Shown here: positions 51,415-60,529 of the stretch, piece by piece
How the letters are laid out: each line of letters opens with the position of its first letter
How positions within the stretch are numbered: the stretch's first letter is position 1
Assembly (NCBI RefSeq): GCF_001605895.1
Contig: NZ_LUAW01000024.1
Span: 1 to 64,000, forward strand
Source of the DNA: Acinetobacter pragensis
GTDB lineage: Bacteria; Pseudomonadota; Gammaproteobacteria; Pseudomonadales; Moraxellaceae
DNA: 64,000 nt
Direction: 5' to 3'
Program-made: the position numbers and the translations under genes
Notes under the pieces: generated by a model
What the model saw: the letters and a program-made list of their open reading frames with translations, nothing else
Told to the model about the DNA's origin: nothing
Database searches by the model: none

Positions 51415-52938
51415 GTGTTAACGATTGGGGAAACACCGCTCAGCATTGAAGACGTTATAGCTGTCGCGCGCAAAGAAAAATCAGTGGCTTTGCCGGCTTC
51501 CGCAGAATGGCAGGCATTGATCCAGCGCGGTGCCGATTTTCTTGATCAGCTGCTGCAAGACGAAGGCGTGATTTATGGCGTGACCACCGGCTATGGCGAT
51601 TCCTGTCTGGTAGAAATTCCGCCGCATCAAGTCAATGAGCTGCCGCTGCATTTGTCGCGTTTTCATGGCTGCGGCATGGGGCAGAATCTGGATTTAATTA
51701 CCGCACGCGCAGTGGTTGCGGTACGTTTATGCTCGCTGGCGCGCGGTTATTCGGGCGTCTCGCATGCTTTGCTGCAGCGTTTGGCGTGGATGCTGAATGA
51801 AGATGTGATTCCAGTCATTCCATCGGAAGGCTCGGTCGGCGCCAGCGGTGATTTAACCCCATTGTCCTATATTGCCGGCGCGCTGGTGGGTGAGCGCGAT
51901 GTGTATTACCAAGGCAAGATTGTACCGATTGCCGAAGTGTATGCAGAAAAAGGCATGCAGCCTTTGGTGATGCGTCCCAAAGAAGGCTTGGCGCTGATGA
52001 ACGGTACAGCAGTCATGACCGCCATCGCCTGCCTGAACTATAAAAAAGCAGAACAGATTTCCCTGACCAGCACCATGGTGACGGCATTGAATGTCTTGGC
52101 GCTGCAAGGCAACCCGAGCCATTTTGATGAAGTGCTGTTTGCGCAAAAACCGCATGCGGGGCAGCAGCAAATTGCGGCGCAATTGCGTGTTTGGCTGAAC
52201 AGTGAAGTGCAGACGGCGCATCAAAGTTCGCGCCTGCAGGACCGCTATTCGCTGCGCTGTGCGCCGCATATTATTGGCGTGTTTGAAGATTCAAAAGTGT
52301 GGCTGCGCCAGTTTATTGAAAATGAACTGAACTCCAGCAATGACAATCCGCTGATTGACCCTGTGAATTTGCGTGTGCTGCATGGCGGGCATTTTTATGG
52401 CGGCCATATTGCGCAAGCCATGGACAGCCTGAAAATCATGATTGCCAATATCGCAGACTTGATGGACCGCCAGCTGGCGCAATTGGTGGACTACAAAATG
52501 AATAACGGCCTGCCGCGCAATTTGACCGGTTCAAGCCCAGAGCGCCTGCCGTTAAATCATGGCTTTAAAGCCGTACAGATCGGAGTTTCTGCTTGGACTG
52601 CAGAAGCGCTGAAACAGACCTTATCGGCATCAATTTTTTCCCGTTCAACAGAATGCCATAATCAGGACAAAGTCAGCATGGGCACTATTGCCGCCCGCGA
52701 TGCCAGCCGCGTGATTATTTTAACCGAACAGGTCATGGCGGCGCTCAGCTGCGCAGCGGTTCAGGCGGTCAAGCTTAAAGGCGCGGATACAGAACTCAGT
52801 CCTGTATTAACAGCATTTAAACACTGGGTGCTTCAGAGCTTCAACTATGTAGAGGAAGATCGCCCTTTACAGAACGAACTGCAGGCGCTGGTCAACCGGT
52901 TTGAAAATTTAGAACTTTTAAACAGCATTGCTGTATAA
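51415..52938 (+). CDS. MIO-type aromatic amino acid ammonia-lyase
   Basis: The 507-residue enzyme is a HAL/PAL/TAL superfamily member. The MIO-forming tripeptide Ala-Ser-Gly lies in SVGASGDLTPLSY. Other conserved elements are YGVTTGYG, a late NQDKVSMGTIAARDA and SSNDNPLIDP. The selectivity dipeptide, aligned without gaps from HLSRFHGCGMG, is Phe-His rather than the Ser-His of HutH or the Phe-Leu of plant PAL. It deaminates an aromatic amino acid, probably Tyr or Phe, to an aryl acrylate. As no chorismate lyase is present, it is a natural source of the aryl starter. GTG start. Confidence 0.9.
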   Translation: MLTIGETPLSIEDVIAVARKEKSVALPASAEWQALIQRGADFLDQLLQDEGVIYGVTTGYGDSCLVEIPPHQVNELPLHLSRFHGCGMGQNLDLITARAVVAVRLCSLARGYSGVSHALLQRLAWMLNEDVIPVIPSEGSVGASGDLTPLSYIAGALVGERDVYYQGKIVPIAEVYAEKGMQPLVMRPKEGLALMNGTAVMTAIACLNYKKAEQISLTSTMVTALNVLALQGNPSHFDEVLFAQKPHAGQQQIAAQLRVWLNSEVQTAHQSSRLQDRYSLRCAPHIIGVFEDSKVWLRQFIENELNSSNDNPLIDPVNLRVLHGGHFYGGHIAQAMDSLKIMIANIADLMDRQLAQLVDYKMNNGLPRNLTGSSPERLPLNHGFKAVQIGVSAWTAEALKQTLSASIFSRSTECHNQDKVSMGTIAARDASRVIILTEQVMAALSCAAVQAVKLKGADTELSPVLTAFKHWVLQSFNYVEEDRPLQNELQALVNRFENLELLNSIAV

Positions 52939-52953
52939 GCACAGGATATTGCC

Positions 52954-53373
52954 ATGCATGCAGATGTCATCATTGACGTGCCTTTTCATGATGTGGATAC
53001 CATGAACGTGGTCTGGCACGGACATTATTTAAAATACTTTGAGATTGCGCGCTGCAAGCTGCTGGATCAATTTCACTATAACTATACGCAAATGCGCGAT
53101 TCCGGCTATGCATGGCCGGTGATTGAAAGCCATGTCCGCTATGTGCAGGGCATTGAATTCGAGCAAAAAATCCGTGTTCGGGCTATTTTGAAAGAGTGGG
53201 AAAACCGCCTGAAAATAGAGTATCAAATTTTTGATGCCTTATCCGGCAGAAGGCTGACCAAGGGCTACACCACGCAAGTAGCGGTGCAGATTTCAACACG
53301 TGAAATGTGCTTTCAGTCACCTCAGGTTCTGTTTGACTGCCTGAATGCATGGCCTGAATTTAAAGCGGAGTAG
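52954..53373 (+). CDS. apeK: 4-hydroxybenzoyl-CoA-type hotdog thioesterase (ApeK-type)
   Basis: The 139-residue single hotdog has the 4HBT/YbgC catalytic segment FHDVDTMNVVWHGHYLKYFEIAR, where the Asp and His-Gly form the active site. It may release, edit or unload ACP-bound intermediates. It follows the ammonia-lyase and precedes the LolA-like gene by three bases. Confidence 0.9.
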   Translation: MHADVIIDVPFHDVDTMNVVWHGHYLKYFEIARCKLLDQFHYNYTQMRDSGYAWPVIESHVRYVQGIEFEQKIRVRAILKEWENRLKIEYQIFDALSGRRLTKGYTTQVAVQISTREMCFQSPQVLFDCLNAWPEFKAE

Positions 53374-53376
53374 AAT

Positions 53377-54012
53377 ATGATTCTTCAGCACTATCGATCT
53401 TTTATGCTTTGTGTCACTTGCTCAGCCGCAATGTTCACGCCGGCAGTTCATGCGCAAAATGCAGAATTGAAGCAGATTTTCAGCCAGCTGGGCGCAGTGC
53501 CCATGGTTCGTGCCCATTTTGAACAGCAGAAAAAATTAGCTTCTTTGAATAAGACTTATGTGTCGAAAGGCGAAGTGCTGTTCAGCAAGAATCTAGGCGT
53601 GCTGTGGCAGATTCAAAGCCCTGTCAAAGCGGATTTAGTGGTCACACCGCGCAAGCTGGTGCAGAAAACCCAGCGAACGTCCAGCCAAATTGAAGTGGAT
53701 AAAACGCCGTATGGCTCTGTAGCGACGATGTTTTTGCAGCTGATGTCTGGCAATGAAGCCGCGCTGGCGAAAAATTTTAATGTGGTTTCTGCTAACTATA
53801 GCCCGGCGCAGTGGAATGTTGTGCTGACGCCGAAAAGCAGCCTGTTTAAAAAACTGTTTGTCCGTGTCGATGCACAGGGGCAGCGTTATGTAGAGCGCAT
53901 CGCTATTCAGGAAAAAGCCAATAACAGCACGGTCATCCGTTTCAGCCAGCAAAGCACCCAACCTCAATCTTTAACGGCGGCGGAAAATGCGCTTTTCCAA
54001 TTGGCAAAATAA
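53377..54012 (+). CDS. apeL: LolA-like periplasmic carrier protein (ApeL-type)
   Basis: The 211-residue product has a signal peptide (cleaved near PAVHAQ) and a LolA-like half-barrel: VRAHFEQQKKLASLNKTYVSKGEVLFSKN, VLWQIQSPVKADLVVTP and a VDAQGQRYVERIAIQ strand. It probably shields the hydrophobic polyene lipid across the periplasm. It overlaps the following MMPL gene by 26 bases. Confidence 0.85.
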   Translation: MILQHYRSFMLCVTCSAAMFTPAVHAQNAELKQIFSQLGAVPMVRAHFEQQKKLASLNKTYVSKGEVLFSKNLGVLWQIQSPVKADLVVTPRKLVQKTQRTSSQIEVDKTPYGSVATMFLQLMSGNEAALAKNFNVVSANYSPAQWNVVLTPKSSLFKKLFVRVDAQGQRYVERIAIQEKANNSTVIRFSQQSTQPQSLTAAENALFQLAK

Positions 54013-56311
54013 ATTTACCGCCATTTGGCTGGCTTTTCTTTGCATCATTGCTGTGGTTTTAGGCGCGGCATGGCTGCATAAAGATATTCACATTCAGACC
54101 AACATTTTTGCGCTGCTGCCGGAAGCGCATCAGAATGCCGATCTTGAGCGCGCGCAGCAATACGTCAGCGATCAGCTGAATGACAAAGTTTTTGTGGTGC
54201 TGGATGCCAAAAATGATCAGCAGTTAGCACGGGCTACAGCTGCGCTGAAAATACAGGCGGATCAGAGCGATTTATTTCAGCCTGTACAGCCGCAGCTGGA
54301 TTACGACAAATTTTCCCAAGCGCTGTATCAGCACAAAGCTGGACTGCTGGCGGAAAATGACCGGACGCTGCTGGCGCAGCAGGACTATGCGGCCTTGAGC
54401 GAGCAGAGCCTGCTGCAGCTGATGAGCCCCGGCATGCCGGTAACTGCAGATCTGCTGCAGCAGGACCCTTTGCTGCTGTTCCCGCGCTACGCCATGGGCT
54501 TAAGCGCGCTGCAGGGCAGCTCGGATATCAATCTTGAGCAAGGCTTTGCCACCATTCGAGATGATCAAGGCATTTCCCGTTTGATGGTGCTGCAGCTGAA
54601 AAGCAGTCCATACAATATTGAATATCAGGAACAGACGGCCGCCTTTATTCAGCAGATGAATCAGCAGTTCAGCCAGCTGCAGGTCAAGCCGCACTGGACT
54701 GGGACACTGCTGTTCGCGCAATTCGGCACCAACTCGGCTAAGGAAGAAATATCCACCATCGGTGTGGGTTCAACCCTCGGCATTTTGCTGCTGGTTTGGT
54801 TTGGCTTCCGCTCTGTCCGCCCGATGCTGACTGAAATGGTCGCGGTCGGTACCGGCAGTTTGGTGGCCTTTGCCGTGACCTACTGGATTTTTGGCGAAAT
54901 CCATTTGATGACGCTGGTATTTGGCGCCAGCCTGATTGGCGTCTGCGTCGATTTCTCCTTTTACTTTATGGCGATGCAGTCGCAGCATCGGCATTTGGAC
55001 GGATTTGCTGTCCTTAAGCCGCTGCTGCCCAGCCTGTTTGTCGGGTTGATGACGACCTTGCTGGCCTATGTGGTGCTGAGCTTTACGCCCTTTCCCGGCT
55101 TTAGGCAGATTGCTGTGTTTTCGATGGTCGGCCTGAGCGCAGCGTGGATCACCAGTATTTTATTGCTGCCGCGTCTGCCGGCATTGAATGCTGAACCCGC
55201 GATACGGACGTTAAGCTTCATAGGCAAAGCGCGCCATTATGTACAGGCGCGTAAGCCTTTGCGCTATGCCATGATGACAGCAATTTTACTGGTCACAGGC
55301 AGCAGCTTATTGTTTCTGAAAAGCAATGATGACATTCGTAATCTGCAAAGCATGGATCAATCCTTAAAGCAGGAAGATCAATATGTACGCTCCCGTTTTA
55401 TGCAGCAGCAGGGCAGTGACTATTTTGTCGTGCGCGGCCAAACTCCGGCCGAATTACAGCGCAATGAACAGCAGCTGCTGACGCAGCTTTCTGTTTTGCA
55501 GCAAAATGGCAAGCTGGATGGCGTTCAGGCTTTAGGCCAATGGCTGCCGCCGGTACAGCAGCAAAAGCAGGATATTGCAATGCTGCAGGCCATACCTCAG
55601 ACAGCATTAACCGAATATGCAAACGCCCTGCAGCTGCATCCAGCGGATGTGCTGCGTTGGCAAGCCAGCTTAAAAGATCAGCCTGTACTGACGGATGCGC
55701 TGTTTAAGCATCATCCCTTAAGCTTTTTGCAAATGAGCCCAACCGAACGTCTGGTGATGCTGCAGAATGTGCATGATGTGAATGCAGTACAGCAGCTCAG
55801 CCATGCCAATGCGCAGCTGCTGCGCCCCGTGAATCAGCTCTCTGAACTGTTTAAGCAGCATCGGGAACATGCGCAGCGCCTCTTGATCATTGCTTTGGTC
55901 ATTTTAGCCATTGGCTTAGGCCTGATGTATGGGAAAAAATCCATCTTCCCGCTGGTGCTGCCGGTTAGCATGGCGCTGATGACGGCCTTTGCGATTCAGG
56001 TATGGCTGGGTGTCGAGATTAATCTGTTCAGCATCATGGGCACTTTTCTGATTATCGGAATTGGGGTGGACTATGCGATTTTTTACCGTCACGGGCATGA
56101 TCATCCGCAAGTGGTCGGCATGGCGCTGTTCCTGTGCATGATGTCGACATTTTTCGGATTTGGCTTACTGTCATTCAGCCATACTTACGCCATACACAGC
56201 TTTGGCTTAACCGTGCTGCTGGGCGTCATTTTTTCATTTATTTACGCCACACTGTTTACATCCTCTGATGCAAAGCATGCTGTGGTTCAGCAATATCAGC
56301 CAAAGCGCTGA
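53987..56311 (+). CDS. apeM: MMPL/RND-family exporter (ApeM-type)
   Basis: The 774-residue protein has about 12 spans in two repeats, each with a large periplasmic domain. Characteristic elements are FGASLIGVCVDFSFYFMAMQS in the first repeat and IIGIGVDYAIFYRHGHD in the second, where the Asp/Tyr-Ala-rich helix IV residues couple proton movement. It is expected to move the finished aryl polyene lipid from the inner membrane. It overlaps apeL by 26 bases. Confidence 0.92.
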   Translation: MRFSNWQNKFTAIWLAFLCIIAVVLGAAWLHKDIHIQTNIFALLPEAHQNADLERAQQYVSDQLNDKVFVVLDAKNDQQLARATAALKIQADQSDLFQPVQPQLDYDKFSQALYQHKAGLLAENDRTLLAQQDYAALSEQSLLQLMSPGMPVTADLLQQDPLLLFPRYAMGLSALQGSSDINLEQGFATIRDDQGISRLMVLQLKSSPYNIEYQEQTAAFIQQMNQQFSQLQVKPHWTGTLLFAQFGTNSAKEEISTIGVGSTLGILLLVWFGFRSVRPMLTEMVAVGTGSLVAFAVTYWIFGEIHLMTLVFGASLIGVCVDFSFYFMAMQSQHRHLDGFAVLKPLLPSLFVGLMTTLLAYVVLSFTPFPGFRQIAVFSMVGLSAAWITSILLLPRLPALNAEPAIRTLSFIGKARHYVQARKPLRYAMMTAILLVTGSSLLFLKSNDDIRNLQSMDQSLKQEDQYVRSRFMQQQGSDYFVVRGQTPAELQRNEQQLLTQLSVLQQNGKLDGVQALGQWLPPVQQQKQDIAMLQAIPQTALTEYANALQLHPADVLRWQASLKDQPVLTDALFKHHPLSFLQMSPTERLVMLQNVHDVNAVQQLSHANAQLLRPVNQLSELFKQHREHAQRLLIIALVILAIGLGLMYGKKSIFPLVLPVSMALMTAFAIQVWLGVEINLFSIMGTFLIIGIGVDYAIFYRHGHDHPQVVGMALFLCMMSTFFGFGLLSFSHTYAIHSFGLTVLLGVIFSFIYATLFTSSDAKHAVVQQYQPKR

Positions 56312-56329
56312 AGAAGAAGGTACAGTGCA

Positions 56330-57628
56330 ATGGGCGCTATCCAGCAAACAGACGTTTTGATTATCGGTGCAGGGCCATCAGGCAGTTCAGCAGCAGCGCT
56401 GCTTCGCCAAAAGGGCTATCAGGTTACGGTGATTGAAAAACAGTATTTTCCGCGGTTTTCAATTGGCGAATCATTATTGCCGCAAAGTATGGTCTTTTTG
56501 GAAGAAGCGGGCTTATTGGAAACGGTCCGTACGCATGTCGATGAATGCGCCTTTCAGTTTAAAAATGGCGCATCCTTTTTAAAAGGCAAGCAGCGCAGTT
56601 TCTACGATTTTACTCAAAAATTTTCAGAAGGGCCGGGCACAACATGGCAAGTGCGCCGTGCCGACTTTGATCATCTGCTGGCGCAGCAAGCGCAGAAAAT
56701 GGGTGCAGATGTCCATTTCGGCCATGAAGTCAGCGCTGTGGATGTGGAATCAGCGCATCCCGTATTAACGGTAAAAAATGAGCAGGGTCAAGACTATCAA
56801 ATTCAGGCCAAATTTTTGCTGGATGCCAGCGGTTTTGGCCGGATTTTGCCGAAATTTTTAGACTTGGAGAGCCCGTCAGATTTTCCGGTGCGCCGTGCAG
56901 TGTTCACCCATATTGAAGACGGCATTTTAGATGATCCTGAATTTGACCGCGAAAAAATCTTAATTGCAGTGCATGAAAAAGATCCGCGCGCTTGGTATTG
57001 GCTGATTCCGTTTGCTGATGGCCGTTCATCATTCGGTATAGTAGCGGAGCAGGACTTTTTTGAAAAATACGGCTATGACGGCAGTGCGGATTATGATTTA
57101 GAAGCGCTGCAGAAACGTATTTTGGCAGATGATGACAGCTTATCCCATGTGCTGCGCAATGCAAAACATGATACACCGGTGCGCACATTGGTCGGTTACT
57201 CTGCGGATGTCAAGCATTTGGCTGCGCGTAATTATGCGCTGCTGGGCAATGCGGGCGAATTTCTAGATCCGGTGTTTTCTTCAGGCGTGACGATTGCGCT
57301 GAAATCTTCAAGTTTGGCTGTTCCATTGGTCGATCAAGCGCTGCAGGGGCAGCCGGTTGACTGGATGGAGCAGTATGAAAAACCGCTGCGCAATGGCATT
57401 CAAGTGTTCCGCGCCTATGTTGAATCTTGGTATTCAGGTGAATTTCAGGATGTGGTATTTTCTAAAAATCAGGATGAGAAAATCCGCCGCATGATTGCAT
57501 CGCTGCTGGCAGGCTATGCCTGGGATACATCCAATCCAATTTACCGCAACGCGAAACAGCGTTTAAGCACTTTGGCGGAGTACTGCCGTGAAGACCTGCA
57601 TAGAGAACCGCAGACCGATGGAACCTAA
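56330..57628 (+). CDS. Flavin-dependent halogenase-like oxidoreductase
   Basis: The 432-residue FAD protein begins VLIIGAGPSGSSAAALLRQKG and has the GESLLP motif and the WYWLIP element that marks flavin-dependent halogenases (WxWxIP). A lysine in FQFKNGASF lies where PltA-like halogenases place the catalytic lysine that forms the haloamine/HOX. The C-terminal GNAGEFLDPVFSSG is the late FAD-binding block of this family. It may halogenate the phenyl ring, or may be a related hydroxylase; the family also contains geranylgeranyl-reductase-like oxidoreductases. It lies within the APE operon, 19 bases after the exporter. Confidence 0.75.
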   Translation: MGAIQQTDVLIIGAGPSGSSAAALLRQKGYQVTVIEKQYFPRFSIGESLLPQSMVFLEEAGLLETVRTHVDECAFQFKNGASFLKGKQRSFYDFTQKFSEGPGTTWQVRRADFDHLLAQQAQKMGADVHFGHEVSAVDVESAHPVLTVKNEQGQDYQIQAKFLLDASGFGRILPKFLDLESPSDFPVRRAVFTHIEDGILDDPEFDREKILIAVHEKDPRAWYWLIPFADGRSSFGIVAEQDFFEKYGYDGSADYDLEALQKRILADDDSLSHVLRNAKHDTPVRTLVGYSADVKHLAARNYALLGNAGEFLDPVFSSGVTIALKSSSLAVPLVDQALQGQPVDWMEQYEKPLRNGIQVFRAYVESWYSGEFQDVVFSKNQDEKIRRMIASLLAGYAWDTSNPIYRNAKQRLSTLAEYCREDLHREPQTDGT

Positions 57629-58184
57629 GCTGCCTTTAAAAATCGCCAGTATAATTTTGGCCAGCGCTGTCCTGTGCAGCGGCTGTCAAAGCTTAGTGCC
57701 GAAAGCGCAAGGCTTGACTGCGGTGCATTGGATTGCACAGCGCTATCAGCGGCAGGATCAGATTGAAGTGCAGTGGAAAACACAGAGCTTCAGTTTTTTG
57801 CTGTATCAGCAGCAGAACGGTCAGCAGCTGGAGATGCTGGCCCTGAGTCTGACAGGGCAGCAGCTGTTTAAGCTGAGCTTTGACGGGCAGCGGGTAAAAG
57901 TTGAACAGCATATTGAGCAAATGAAACTGCTGCCTTTTGAATATGTCGCGCGCGATTTGCTGTATGCAACGTATCCGGATTTTGCGGCATTGCAGGAAGG
58001 GCAAGTCTTTGCTGAGCAAAAAAATGCTGAGCAGACTATTTATATTCAGCAGCATCCAGTATTAAGAATTGTGCAGCAGAATCAGGCTATTGAGCTGAAT
58101 AATTTGCAGGTGCCTTATCAGATGTTCATTAGCCCAGTCAGCAATACATTGGAAAATGATGGGGACAGTCATGACCCAAGATAA
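57618..58184 (+). CDS. apeN: DUF3261 lipoprotein of the aryl polyene cluster (ApeN-type)
   Basis: I use ATG 57618, inside the overlapping end of the flavoprotein gene (ATGGAACCTAA); a GTG at 57588 is the alternative. The 188-residue product has a lipobox in VLCSGC and a mainly beta-sheet body with many Gln residues. DUF3261 proteins are near-constant in APE clusters and are probably outer-membrane partners of LolA/MMPL delivery. Mechanism unknown. Confidence 0.8.
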   Translation: MEPKLPLKIASIILASAVLCSGCQSLVPKAQGLTAVHWIAQRYQRQDQIEVQWKTQSFSFLLYQQQNGQQLEMLALSLTGQQLFKLSFDGQRVKVEQHIEQMKLLPFEYVARDLLYATYPDFAALQEGQVFAEQKNAEQTIYIQQHPVLRIVQQNQAIELNNLQVPYQMFISPVSNTLENDGDSHDPR

Positions 58185-59373
58185 ATCATTCATCGGCCAG
58201 CTGGCCGTCGGCATTCAATATAGTGCCGCGCTGTCTGCGCTTGGACAGAATGCATCAGAGCTGAAAAGCGCGCTGACACAAGCTGAAAACACGCTGTCTG
58301 CACGCAGTGATTTAATTGCCGGGCGCAGCGTTTGGGTTGGGGCATATCCGCATTCATTGGTCAGCGCTGTGCCGGAATCTCTGCATGAAGAAGATTCACG
58401 CAATTTGCGCTTGGCTTTAAGTGCTTTAGCGCAAATCGAAACGCAGATCCGGGCGTATACCTCGCCATTCTCTAAGCAGCGCTTGGCAGTGATTTTAGGC
58501 ACATCGACTTCAGGTATTGCGGATAATGAGGCTGCATTAAAAGCGCATTTTCAGCAGCAGTCTCAGGCGCAGGTGCCGCATCAAAAACAGGAAATGGGCA
58601 GTTTAGCCAAGGCTTTGCAAAAGTATTTAGGTTGGGAAGGCGCGGCTTATACAATTTCTACCGCCTGTTCGTCCGGCGCTAAAGCCATGGCGGCAGGACA
58701 GCGCCTGCTGAATGCAGATTTAGCTGATGCAGTCTTGGTTGGCGGTGTGGATACCTTGTGCAAGCTGACTTTAAACGGCTTTGATAGCCTGGAAAGTCTA
58801 TCCGGCAGCATTTGCCAGCCATGCGGCGCCAGCCGTGACGGCATCAATATTGGCGAAGCGGCAGGCCTGTTTTTATTGTCTAAAGAACCTGCGCCTGTCA
58901 TGCTGCTGTCCAGCGGTGAGTCGATGGATGCTTGGCATATTTCTGCGCCGCATCCGCAGGGGAAAGGGGCGGCAGAGGCGATGAAAAAGGCCTTGGATGC
59001 TGCTGGTTTAGGTGCGGATGATATTGGCTATTTGAATTTGCACGGCACGTCAACGCCGCAAAATGATGCGATGGAAGTTAAGGCTGTGCAGACCGTATTT
59101 TCAGACTGCAAGGTGGCCATCAGCAGCACCAAGCATAAAACCGGGCATTGCCTTGGCGCGGCAGGCGCCATTGAGGCTTTTATTTGCCAGCAAGTTTTGC
59201 AGGATCAGACTTGGCTGCCGCTGCATCATGCCGGTGAACTGGATGCAGATTTGGCGGATCAGCATTATGTGCTGGACAGCCGGTTGCCGCAGCCGATACG
59301 CTATGCCATGAGCAATTCTTTTGCCTTTGGCGGAAGCAATATCAGTTTAATTTTGGGAACCGTTTCGCCATGA
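58171..59373 (+). CDS. apeO: Beta-ketoacyl-ACP synthase (ApeO-type)
   Basis: Start at ATG 58171 is preferred, with GGGGACAGTC upstream; two earlier in-frame ATGs lack a site. The 400-residue KS has an intact triad: Cys in ISTACSSGAKAMA, His in NLHGTSTPQNDAME and His in KHKTGHCLGAAG. It is likely the main elongating KS, paired with the inactive ApeC homologue. It overlaps the lipoprotein gene by 14 bases. Confidence 0.9.
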   Translation: MTQDKSFIGQLAVGIQYSAALSALGQNASELKSALTQAENTLSARSDLIAGRSVWVGAYPHSLVSAVPESLHEEDSRNLRLALSALAQIETQIRAYTSPFSKQRLAVILGTSTSGIADNEAALKAHFQQQSQAQVPHQKQEMGSLAKALQKYLGWEGAAYTISTACSSGAKAMAAGQRLLNADLADAVLVGGVDTLCKLTLNGFDSLESLSGSICQPCGASRDGINIGEAAGLFLLSKEPAPVMLLSSGESMDAWHISAPHPQGKGAAEAMKKALDAAGLGADDIGYLNLHGTSTPQNDAMEVKAVQTVFSDCKVAISSTKHKTGHCLGAAGAIEAFICQQVLQDQTWLPLHHAGELDADLADQHYVLDSRLPQPIRYAMSNSFAFGGSNISLILGTVSP

Positions 59374-59807
59374 TGGATGCCGCAGAGTTTATTCCGCATC
59401 AAAAGCCGATGGTCTTTGTCGATCATCTGCTGGAAGCCAATGACGAATTTGCGGTTGCCGAACTGCAGATTACTTCTGAGCTGATGTTTTGTGAGGCAAG
59501 CGGGCTGCCGACTTGGACCAGTATTGAATTGATGGCGCAGACCATCAGCGCTTATGCAGGGCATAAAGGGCAAGGCAAAGGCTTGCCGCCAAAAATCGGC
59601 TTTTTATTAGGAACCCGTAAAATGCAGCTGCCGTGCGCTTATTTTGCTTTGGGCAGTACGGTAAGGATTCGGGTCGAGCAGAGTTATCTGCATGAAGGCT
59701 TAGGGCAGTTCAGCTGCCAAATTGAATATCAAGAACATCAATTCAGCGCCATGCTTAGCGTATTTGAGCCTGAAAATATGAATGACATGATTGGGATGCA
59801 CGCATGA
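59370..59807 (+). CDS. apeP: 3-hydroxyacyl-ACP dehydratase-like hotdog (ApeP-type)
   Basis: The 145-residue hotdog protein has His in FIPHQKPMVFVDHL and the acidic residue in TWTSIELMAQTISAYAG. In the characterised pathway ApeP and ApeI dehydratases form a heterodimer; here the ApeI-like partner would be the C-terminal domain of the ligase at 48066, which lacks its acid. ATGA overlap joins it to apeO. Confidence 0.85.
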   Translation: MMDAAEFIPHQKPMVFVDHLLEANDEFAVAELQITSELMFCEASGLPTWTSIELMAQTISAYAGHKGQGKGLPPKIGFLLGTRKMQLPCAYFALGSTVRIRVEQSYLHEGLGQFSCQIEYQEHQFSAMLSVFEPENMNDMIGMHA

Positions 59808-60529
59808 GCAGAAGAATTTTAGTAACAGGATCCAGCCGCGGCATTGGCAAGGCGATTGCCTTTGAATTGGCAAAAGCCGGTTTTGATGTGACGGTACATG
59901 CGCGTTCCAGACAGCAGGACGCTGAACAGGTGGCAGAGGGCATTCAGGCCTTAGGCCAAGCCAGTCATGTGCTGATGTTTGATGTGAATGACCGTGAAAA
60001 TATTGCTGCGGTTTTAGAGCAGGATATTGCGCAGCATGGCGCATTTTATGGTGTGGTACTGAATGCCGGCTTGACTCGGGACGGCGCTTTTCCTGCACTG
60101 ACTGATGAGGATTGGGATGATGTCGTTTCGACCTCGCTGAACGGTTTTTACAATGTGCTGAAACCTTTGACAATGCCGATGATCCGCCTCAAGCAGGGCG
60201 GACGCATTGTGACTTTATCTTCTGTATCCGGGCTGATGGGCAACCGCGGCCAAGTGAATTACAGTGCCGCAAAAGCAGGCTTAATTGGCGCAACCAAGGC
60301 GCTTGCGCTTGAATTGGCTAAGCGCAAAATTACCGTAAACTGTGTGGCGCCGGGCTTGATTGAAACTGAAATGGTCACCGAAGAAGTGAAAGAGCATGCA
60401 TTGAAAATGATTCCGATGCAGCGCATGGGGCATGCTGATGAAGTGGCGAAAGCTGTCAGATTTTTATGCAGCGATGATGCCAGCTACATTACCCGTCAAG
60501 TGATTTCGGTAAATGGAGGCCTGATCTGA
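59804..60529 (+). CDS. apeQ: 3-ketoacyl-ACP reductase, SDR family (ApeQ-type)
   Basis: The 241-residue short-chain dehydrogenase has NADPH motif TGSSRGIGKAIAFELAKAG, catalytic Ser in SSVSGLMGN and the YSAAKAG Tyr-Lys pair. It is FabG-like and reduces beta-keto intermediates during polyene elongation. It overlaps both neighbours by an ATGA or TGATG, in keeping with strict stoichiometry. Confidence 0.93.
   Translation: MSRRILVTGSSRGIGKAIAFELAKAGFDVTVHARSRQQDAEQVAEGIQALGQASHVLMFDVNDRENIAAVLEQDIAQHGAFYGVVLNAGLTRDGAFPALTDEDWDDVVSTSLNGFYNVLKPLTMPMIRLKQGGRIVTLSSVSGLMGNRGQVNYSAAKAGLIGATKALALELAKRKITVNCVAPGLIETEMVTEEVKEHALKMIPMQRMGHADEVAKAVRFLCSDDASYITRQVISVNGGLI

Noticed and set aside
51415-52938. 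Naming the ammonia-lyase hutH, or a TAL from the HL pair in LPLHLS
   Set aside because: The HL lies four residues too early in a gap-free alignment; the real selectivity pair is Phe-His, and no hut genes are nearby.
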